From NCBI RefSeq assembly GCF_006363815.1, contig NZ_RRYT01000005.1, positions 124,001 through 188,000 on the forward strand: DNA of 64,000 bases, given 5' to 3'. The notes beneath the pieces are model-generated. The model was given only the letters and a program-made list of their open reading frames with translations, was not told where the DNA came from and did no database searches. This DNA comes from Thermomonospora catenispora (GTDB lineage Bacteria; Actinomycetota; Actinomycetes; Streptosporangiales; Streptosporangiaceae). Made by a program: the position numbers and the translations under genes. Below are positions 58,443 to 64,000 of the stretch, piece after piece (the stretch's first letter is position 1; every line of letters begins with the position of its first letter).

Positions 58443-59375
58443 GTGAACACCCCGACCAAGCTGGGAGCCTACGTTCTCGGCCTGGCCGTGGTCTTCGCCG
58501 GCGCGCTGGGCGTCGGCCGGCTCGCCGGCCCCCTCGGAGCACAGGGGACGGCCCGCGCCCACGGGCACGAGGCGCGGACCGCCGAGCACCACGACGGCGG
58601 ACCGCCGCTGCCGGGCGGGCTGCAGATCTCACAGAACGGGTACACGCTCGTCCCGCACTCGGATCCGCTCCGCGCGGAGCGGCGAGGCGAGCTCCGCTTC
58701 GCCGTGCACGGGCCGGACGGGCGACCGGTCACCCGGTTCGCCACGATCCACGACAAGCCGCTGCATCTGATCGTCGTCCGCCGCGACCTGCGGAACTACC
58801 GACACCTGCACCCCCGGATGGACTCTCAGGGCACATGGTCCGTCCCGCTCGCGCTGCCCGACCCGGGGCCGTACCGGGTCTTCGCCGACTTCCGGCCGCA
58901 GGAGGCCGCCGAGCAGCTCACCCTCGGCATGGACCTCACCGTGCCCGGCGACTATCGGCCCCAGGAACCGCCCCCGGCGGAGCGGACCGCCACCGTGGAC
59001 GGCTACCGGGTCACCCTGACCGGAGCCCTCGTCCCCGGACGGCCCGGCCGGCTGACCCTGTCGGTGAGCCGGGACGGCGAACCGGTCACCGACCTGGAGC
59101 CCTACCTGGGCGCCTACGGGCATCTGGTGGCGCTGCGCGGCGGCGACCTGGCGTACCTGCACGTCCACCCCGACGGCGGGACCGGGGCCGGCCCGGACAT
59201 CGCCTTCCACGCCGAGGCCCCCGGCGCCGGCGCCTACCGGCTCTACCTGGACTTCAAGCACCGGGGGAAGGTGCGCACCGCCGAGTTCACCGTCGTCGCC
59301 GGACCGGACGCCGCCGCCCCCTCCGCCCGGCCCGCCCCGCCCGACGACGGCCACGACCACGCCCACGGCCACTGA
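58443..59375 (+). CDS. His-rich membrane-anchored copper-operon protein
   Basis: 310 aa. One N-terminal membrane helix (about 8-30), a His-rich linker (HGHEARTAEHHDG), then two related extracellular segments: LHLIVVRRDLRNYRHLHPRM (about 100-120) and GHLVALRGGDLAYLHVHPDG (about 225-245), each an H-hydrophobic-D-L-Y-x-H-x-HP pattern, and a C-terminal DDGHDHAHGH tail. The duplicated motif suggests two beta-domains arisen by repetition that may bind copper outside the membrane. GTG start 6 nt after copZ, hence same transcript. Confidence 0.82.
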   Translation: MNTPTKLGAYVLGLAVVFAGALGVGRLAGPLGAQGTARAHGHEARTAEHHDGGPPLPGGLQISQNGYTLVPHSDPLRAERRGELRFAVHGPDGRPVTRFATIHDKPLHLIVVRRDLRNYRHLHPRMDSQGTWSVPLALPDPGPYRVFADFRPQEAAEQLTLGMDLTVPGDYRPQEPPPAERTATVDGYRVTLTGALVPGRPGRLTLSVSRDGEPVTDLEPYLGAYGHLVALRGGDLAYLHVHPDGGTGAGPDIAFHAEAPGAGAYRLYLDFKHRGKVRTAEFTVVAGPDAAAPSARPAPPDDGHDHAHGH

Positions 59376-59453
59376 CCCCCTCCGACGGCCCGTTCCCGGG
59401 CCGGCGGCGATGCGGAAACCGTCCACGACACCACCGAAGCGACAGGAGGGACG

Positions 59454-61769
59454 ATGAGCACCGGCACCGCGTCCGGGCGGATCGAGCTGACGATCGGCGG
59501 GATGACCTGTGCCTCCTGCGCGGCCCGCATCGAACGCAAGCTGAACAGGCTGGACGGCGTGACCGCGACGGTCAACTACGCCACCGAGCGGGCCACCGTC
59601 ACCGTCACCTCCGGGAACGTCACCGTCGAAGACCTGATCGGCACCGTCGAGAAGGCCGGGTACACCGCCGCGCTGCCCGAGCCCCCGGCCGCCGAGACCG
59701 AACCCGACGCCGCACCCGATGAGCTGACCCCGCTGCGGCAGCGGCTGATCGTCTCGATCGCGCTGTCGGTGCCGGTCATCGCGATGGCGATGATCCCGGC
59801 CCTGCAGTTCGACAACTGGCAGTGGCTGTCGCTGACCCTGGCCGCCCCCGTCGTGGCGTACGGCGGATGGCCGTTCCACCGGGCGGCGTGGATCAACCTG
59901 CGGCACGGCGCCGCCACCATGGACACGCTGATCTCCCTGGGCACGCTGGCGGCGTTCGGCTGGTCGCTGTGGGCGCTGTTCTTCGGCGAGGCCGGGACGC
60001 CGGGACTGCGGCACGGCTGGGAGCTCTCCATGACCCGCGGCGACGGGTCGATGAACATCTACCTGGAGGCCGCCGCCGGGGTCACCATGTTCATCCTCGC
60101 CGGCCGTTACTTCGAGGCCCGCTCCAAGCGCCGCGCCGGAGCCGCCCTGCGGGCGCTGCTGGAGCTGGGCGCCAAGGACGTGGCGGTGCTGCGGGACGGC
60201 CGTGAGGAGCGCATCCCCGTCGAGCGGCTCACCGTCGGCGACCGGTTCGTGGTCCGCCCCGGAGAGAAGATCGCCACCGACGGGGTGGTCGAGGAGGGCT
60301 CCTCGGCGGTGGACGCCTCCATGCTGACCGGCGAATCCGTGCCGGTCGAGGTCGGTCCCGGCGACCCCGTCGCGGGCGCCACCGTGAACACCGGCGGGCG
60401 CATGGTCGTCAGGGCCACCCGGGTCGGCTCCGACACCCGGCTGGCGCAGATGGCCCGCCTGGTGGAGGAGGCGCAAAGCGGCAAGGCCCGGGTGCAGCGG
60501 CTGGCCGACCGGATCTCCGGGGTCTTCGTCCCGGTCGTGATCGCGCTGGCGGTGGCGACCCTGGGGTTCTGGCTGGGGAGCGGCGCGGGCGCGGCGGCGG
60601 CGTTCACCGCGGCCGTGGCGGTGCTGATCATCGCCTGCCCGTGCGCGCTGGGCCTGGCCACCCCCACCGCGCTGATGGTCGGCGCGGGCCGGGGCGCCCA
60701 GCTCGGCATCCTCATCAAGGGCCCGGAGGCGCTGGAGGGCGCCCGCGCGATCGACACCGTGGTGCTGGACAAGACCGGCACCGTCACCACCGGCACGATG
60801 AGCCTGGTCGAGGTGTTCACCGCCGACGGGGTGACGGTCGAGGAGGCGCTGCGGCTGGCGGGAGCGCTGGAGGACGCCTCCGAGCACCCCATCGCGCGGG
60901 CCGTCGCCCAGGGCGCCCGCGAACGGGTGGGCGGACTGCCGGCCGTGACGGACTTCGCCGCCCTCGAAGGGCTGGGCGTGCAGGGGACCGTGGACGGACG
61001 CGAGGTGCTGGTCGGCCGCCCGAGCCTGCTGGAGGAGCGGTCCTGGGGGTTGCCGCCCTCCCTGCGGCGGGCCCTGGAGGAGGCCCGGTCCCACGGGCAC
61101 ACCGCGGTCGCGGTCGGCTGGGACGGGGCGGCCCGGGCGGTGCTCACGGTCGCCGACCGGGTCAAGCCGACCTCCGCCGAGGCCGTCGCCCGGCTTCGGG
61201 AGCTGGGCCTGCGGCCGGTGCTGCTGACCGGCGACAACGCCGCGGTCGCCCGTGCGGTGGCGGCCGAGGTCGGCATCGACCCCGAGTCGGACGACGTGAT
61301 CGCCGAGGTGCTGCCCGCCGACAAGGTGCAGGTGATCAAGCGCCTGCAGGCCGAGGGGCGCACCGTGGCGATGGTCGGGGACGGGATCAACGACGCCGCC
61401 GCGCTGGCCCAGGCCGACCTGGGCCTGGCCATGGGCACCGGCACCGATGCGGCCATCGAGGCCTCCGACCTGACCCTGGTGCGCGGCGACCTGCGGGCGG
61501 CGGCCGACGCCATCCGCCTGTCGCGCCGGACGCTGGCCACCATCAAGGGCAATCTGTTCTGGGCGTTCGCCTACAACGTCGCCGCTCTGCCGCTGGCCGC
61601 CGCGGGCCTGCTCAACCCGATGATCGCGGGTGGCGCGATGGCGTTCTCCTCGGTGTTCGTGGTGGCCAACAGCCTCCGCCTGCGCCGTTTCACGCCGCTG
61701 ACCGCCGACGTCCCGCGGCGGCCGGCGCCGGCCGCGGCCCCGGAGAAGGCCGCCGCCACCGCCCCCTGA
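59454..61769 (+). CDS. copA: Cu(I)-exporting P1B-type ATPase CopA
   Basis: 771 aa. One N-terminal HMA domain with GMTCASC, two leading helices, TGES actuator loop, CPC ion site ([13 protein letters not shown]), phosphorylation motif [14 protein letters not shown] (the P1B His-Pro pair), GDGIND hinge, and the C-terminal helices with YN ([12 protein letters not shown]) and [15 protein letters not shown], all residues expected for Cu(I) specificity. It exports cytoplasmic copper. Preceded by CACAGGAGGGACG-type ribosome site. Confidence 0.96.
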   Translation: MSTGTASGRIELTIGGMTCASCAARIERKLNRLDGVTATVNYATERATVTVTSGNVTVEDLIGTVEKAGYTAALPEPPAAETEPDAAPDELTPLRQRLIVSIALSVPVIAMAMIPALQFDNWQWLSLTLAAPVVAYGGWPFHRAAWINLRHGAATMDTLISLGTLAAFGWSLWALFFGEAGTPGLRHGWELSMTRGDGSMNIYLEAAAGVTMFILAGRYFEARSKRRAGAALRALLELGAKDVAVLRDGREERIPVERLTVGDRFVVRPGEKIATDGVVEEGSSAVDASMLTGESVPVEVGPGDPVAGATVNTGGRMVVRATRVGSDTRLAQMARLVEEAQSGKARVQRLADRISGVFVPVVIALAVATLGFWLGSGAGAAAAFTAAVAVLIIACPCALGLATPTALMVGAGRGAQLGILIKGPEALEGARAIDTVVLDKTGTVTTGTMSLVEVFTADGVTVEEALRLAGALEDASEHPIARAVAQGARERVGGLPAVTDFAALEGLGVQGTVDGREVLVGRPSLLEERSWGLPPSLRRALEEARSHGHTAVAVGWDGAARAVLTVADRVKPTSAEAVARLRELGLRPVLLTGDNAAVARAVAAEVGIDPESDDVIAEVLPADKVQVIKRLQAEGRTVAMVGDGINDAAALAQADLGLAMGTGTDAAIEASDLTLVRGDLRAAADAIRLSRRTLATIKGNLFWAFAYNVAALPLAAAGLLNPMIAGGAMAFSSVFVVANSLRLRRFTPLTADVPRRPAPAAAPEKAAATAP

Positions 61770-61875
61770 GCCCCGTCCCGGCCGGATGAGGGGCCGGCGG
61801 AACGGGAAGACCGTATCGCCTGCACAGGACCCGGCCCGGCCTGTGCGGTCGCATCCGGTGAGGCGAACGGGACCG

Positions 61876-61910
61876 CCCGCACGCCGCCGGGATACGGGGC
61901 GGCGTGCGGG
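61876..61910 (+). terminator. Terminator after copA
   Basis: A 13-bp perfect stem (61876-61888, 61898-61910; one more pair outside) and 9-nt loop, about 107 nt past the copA stop and before the DUF202 genes. Confidence 0.65.
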
Positions 61911-62074
61911 CCCGACCTCCGCGTCCCGGCGGCGGGATGAGCGGGGTCGTCCCGCCGCGGGCCGGCGGCGGGGACGGACGGAGCCGGTCCCGCCGCGACG
62001 TCGCCTCGGCGCGGCGGTCGGCGCGCGGCGGGCGCGGCGGGCGCAAGGCTTTCGACGGTTTCACTGGAGGGCGG

Positions 62075-62425
62075 ATGGACGATGCCGACCGGCGGCGGGA
62101 CACGGTGGTGGACTACCGGTTCTCGCTGGCCAACGAGCGGACCTTCCTGGCGTATGTGCGCACCGCCCTGGCGCTGAACGCCGGGGCGCTGGCCGTGGTG
62201 CAGCTCCTTCCGGACGTGGCGACCGCCGGGTGGCGCCGTCTCGCCGCGGTGGTGCTGGCCGCCCTGGGGCTGGTGGTCGTGGTGGCGGGCTATCGGCGCT
62301 GGTCGGTGAACGAGCGGGCCATGCGCCGCGGCGAGGCGCTGCCGGACTCGTGGCTGACCCCCGTCCTGGCGGTCGCCGTCACCGTGGTCTCCGCGGTGGT
62401 CGTCGTGCTGGTGGTCGTCGAATGA
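62075..62425 (+). CDS. DUF202 membrane protein
   Basis: 116 aa. Motif FSLANERTFLAYVRTALAL at the N-terminus, characteristic of the YidH/DUF202 family, then three hydrophobic segments. Function unknown; often paired with a second DUF202 protein. GGAGGGCGG before the ATG. Its stop overlaps the next start (ATGA). Confidence 0.88.
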   Translation: MDDADRRRDTVVDYRFSLANERTFLAYVRTALALNAGALAVVQLLPDVATAGWRRLAAVVLAALGLVVVVAGYRRWSVNERAMRRGEALPDSWLTPVLAVAVTVVSAVVVVLVVVE

Positions 62426-62745
62426 CGGCCCCGCTCGCCGACCCCGGCGCCCAGCTTGAGCGCACCGCCCTGGCCTGGCAGCGCACGTCGCTGCTGATCG
62501 CCGTCAACGGGGCCCTGCTGACCCGGGCGGTCCCCGGTCTGGGGCCCGCGGCCGTGGTCGTCGGGGTCGCCGTGATGGCGATCGCCGCGCTCATCTGGCT
62601 GGCGGCCGCCCGCGGCTATCGGCGGGGCCGCGGCCGGACGGCCGCCGGCGTGCTGACCGCGCACGCCCGGGCGACCCGGGCCCTCACCGCCGTCATCTGC
62701 GTGGTCGCCCTGCTCGATCTGATCGCCGTGCTGCTGCACGGGTAG
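62422..62745 (+). CDS. DUF202 membrane protein, second of a coupled pair
   Basis: 107 aa beginning MTAPLADPGAQLERTALAWQRTSLL, a DUF202 signature (LERTxLAWxRT), with three hydrophobic segments (about 20-40, 43-65, 82-105). Translationally coupled to the preceding DUF202 gene, so the products probably form a hetero-oligomer. Link to copper resistance only by position. Confidence 0.85.
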   Translation: MTAPLADPGAQLERTALAWQRTSLLIAVNGALLTRAVPGLGPAAVVVGVAVMAIAALIWLAAARGYRRGRGRTAAGVLTAHARATRALTAVICVVALLDLIAVLLHG

Positions 62746-62776
62746 GGGGCGAGCGGTGAGCGCGGGCGGAGGCGGG

Positions 62777-63637
62777 TCAGGGAGTGAAGTCGGCGGCGTG
62801 TTCGCGCGCCCACTCCCGGAACGGGCGGGCGGGACGGCCGGTGACGCGCTCGACCGTCGTGGTGACCGGTTCCGGTCGTTCGACCAGCGAGGCCCAGTAG
62901 GCGAGGGACCGGTCGGCGAGCTCTTCGCCCATGAAGGCGGCCACCTCCGCGCGGGCCTCCTGCGGCGGCTGCTCCTCCCAGCGCAGGGCGCGCCCGATGG
63001 CCTCGCCGATGATGCGGACCTGCTCGTGCTGCGTGATCGTCTCCGGGCCGGTGAGCACGTAGCGTCGTCCCGCGTGCCCGCTCTCGGTGAGGGTCCGGGC
63101 CGCGACCTCGGCGATGTCCGCCTCGTGGATCAGCGAACGCGCCGCCCGGCCGTACGGCGCCCGCACCGTGTCGCCGGCCTTGATCTGCCCGGCCCACTGC
63201 AGGGTGTTGGCGGCGAATCCGCCGGCGCGCAGGAAGGTCCACTCCGCTCCCGACCGTTCCACCAGCCGCTCGACCCGTCCCCACACGCCGCCGTCGGGGA
63301 ACAGCCGGTCGTCGAGGACGGCGGAGGAGGACAGGTAGACGATGCGGGGCACGCGCTCGGCGACGGCCTCGATCACCGGCGCCGCCCCGTCCGCCGTGAA
63401 GAACGGCCACAGCAGGAACACCGCATCGACGTCGTCCAGGGCGTCCCGCCAGCCCGCCGAATCGGTGAGGTCGCCGCCGACGATCTCGACGCCCTCCGGC
63501 GGCGGGTCGGCGGAGGCGGACCGTGGGCGGCGGGTCAGCGCGCGGGTGCGGACGCCGCTTTCGGCCAGCAGGGGCACCAGGCGGCGGCCGACGTTCCCGG
63601 TGGCGCCCGTGACGAGGACGGTGGTGTGTTCGCTCAT
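62777..63637 (-). CDS. NmrA-like NAD(P)-dependent reductase/epimerase
   Basis: 286-aa Rossmann protein: VLVTGATGNVGRRLVPLL (GxxGxxG), cofactor-selecting Arg in ALTRRPRS, GDLTDSAGWRDAL, YLSSSAV and the later FLRAGGFAANTLQWA, typical of NmrA/HSCARG-type atypical SDRs that act as NADPH sensors or quinone reductases. The ATG at 63637 is preferred: a TTG at 63658 is in frame but lies inside the operator. A SoxR-like promoter covers its start, suggesting induction by redox-cycling compounds. Confidence 0.9.
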   Translation of the reverse strand: MSEHTTVLVTGATGNVGRRLVPLLAESGVRTRALTRRPRSASADPPPEGVEIVGGDLTDSAGWRDALDDVDAVFLLWPFFTADGAAPVIEAVAERVPRIVYLSSSAVLDDRLFPDGGVWGRVERLVERSGAEWTFLRAGGFAANTLQWAGQIKAGDTVRAPYGRAARSLIHEADIAEVAARTLTESGHAGRRYVLTGPETITQHEQVRIIGEAIGRALRWEEQPPQEARAEVAAFMGEELADRSLAYWASLVERPEPVTTTVERVTGRPARPFREWAREHAADFTP

Positions 63638-63643
63638 GGGGTC

Positions 63644-63674
63644 ATGTTGGTTCCTCAACCAAGGTTGAGGTCAA
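63644..63674 (-). promoter_or_regulatory. SoxR/MerR-type promoter of the NmrA-like gene
   Basis: On the minus strand TTGACC (63669-63674) and CAACAT (63644-63649) are separated by 19 bp, the long spacer typical of MerR-family activators, and the inverted repeat CCTCAACC-TT-GGTTGAGG (63653-63670) sits in that spacer. It matches the CCTCAA-N6-TTGAGG form of SoxR boxes. The -10 ends 6 nt before the ATG. Confidence 0.65.
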
Positions 63675-63771
63675 TTCCGGACGTTCTCAGCATGAAAATC
63701 GCGATATTTCGCCCTCCGTACGGGCCCGGTGGGTGAATCATGGTGGGGTCGCGTCGGACCGTGGAGGGACC

Positions 63772-64000
63772 ATGAGCTTGCGGGACCACCTGTGGCGGGC
63801 CGGGGAGCGAGCCGTGGAGTCCGTTCCGGAAGAGCTCCGGGGCGACGTCTACGTCGTGTCGTTCCGGATCTCGCACGGTGAGCACTCGATCCGGACCGAC
63901 GACTTCACCTACCCCTACGACCCGTATCTGGCGATCGGGTACAACACCGAGGAGCACTGCCGGCGCATGGTGGACGAGACCTCGGCCGAGGAGGACGAGG
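63772..64000 (+). CDS. Partial gene, hypothetical protein (5' end only)
   Basis: ATG at 63772 after GTGGAGGGACC; 76 codons before the window ends. The product begins MSLRDHLWRAGERAVESV and continues with ELRGDVYVVSFRISHGEHS, DDFTYPYDPYLAIGYNTEEHC. No family recognised; GC-rich third positions support coding. The rest lies outside the window. Confidence 0.7.
   Translation, partial: MSLRDHLWRAGERAVESVPEELRGDVYVVSFRISHGEHSIRTDDFTYPYDPYLAIGYNTEEHCRRMVDETSAEEDE

Overview
The window is a very GC-rich, almost fully coding stretch of an actinobacterial chromosome. It carries a bacterial proteasome activator (Bpa), Ser/Thr kinases with PASTA repeats, GT-C mannosyltransferases, many GTG starts and candidate leaderless genes. 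Together these point to a non-mycobacterial actinomycete, most plausibly in the Streptosporangiales (for example Thermomonosporaceae); that placement is inference from gene content, not a database result. There is no integrase, transposase, phage gene or CRISPR array. It reads as core chromosome, probably in the origin-proximal half, because the fha-pstP-rodA-pbpA-pkn operon and the HAD/serS/pheA neighbourhood usually lie there.

Layout. 1-9.4 kb (minus strand): the morphogenesis and signalling operon fhaA-fhaB-pstP-rodA-pbpA-pknA-pknB, closed by a strong hairpin. 9.5-9.65 kb: tRNA-Leu(CAG) with a terminator. 10-21.3 kb: metabolic and regulatory genes, including a class V aminotransferase, a regulator/membrane-protein pair, a KhtTU-like K+/H+ antiporter pair, TenA, a 2H phosphoesterase, a pirin with a divergent MarR regulator, an M15 peptidase lipoprotein, a soluble kinase and tRNA-Ser(UGA). 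21.4-31.2 kb: a proline-rich ParA/MinD-type ATPase, quinone oxidoreductase plus bpa, a HAD phosphatase, a second regulator/membrane-protein pair, serS, pheA and DUF4446. 31.2-37.1 kb: a polyprenol-linked glycan cluster (two GT87 mannosyltransferases, one GT2, one phosphatase-like membrane protein), followed by a 90-bp G-rich tandem repeat. 37.4-48.5 kb: STAS, SUKH, GT39, PIG-L deacetylase, secreted proteins, a HEAT-repeat protein, an acyl-CoA ligase and a SnoaL-like protein. 48.7-57.4 kb: a stand-alone, divergent EF-Tu with a structured leader, an MFS exporter, arginine deiminase, an anti-sigma-type ATPase, a PAS-GAF-PAS histidine kinase, a rhodanese and an SSI-like protease inhibitor. 57.4-58.2 kb: a gene-free stretch holding a cluster of DnaA-box sequences. 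58.2-62.7 kb: a copper-resistance operon (copZ, His-rich membrane-anchored protein, copA, two DUF202 proteins). 62.8-64 kb: an NmrA-type reductase under a SoxR-like operator, then a gene cut by the window edge.

How the genes work together. The first operon couples cell-wall elongation (RodA/PbpA) to Ser/Thr phosphorylation (PknA/PknB), dephosphorylation (PstP) and FHA readers. The GT2 could supply a polyprenol-phosphate sugar donor for the GT87 enzymes. CopZ hands Cu(I) to CopA under a CsoR-like operator. STAS and HATPase proteins are parts of partner-switching anti-sigma networks whose partners lie elsewhere.

The least explained signals are the DnaA-box cluster away from dnaA/dnaN, the extra EF-Tu with its hairpin leader, two paralogous regulator/membrane modules each with a palindrome at its promoter, recurring start codons 5-7 nt after a -10 hexamer, and a SoxR-like promoter with the 19-bp spacer typical of MerR-family control.
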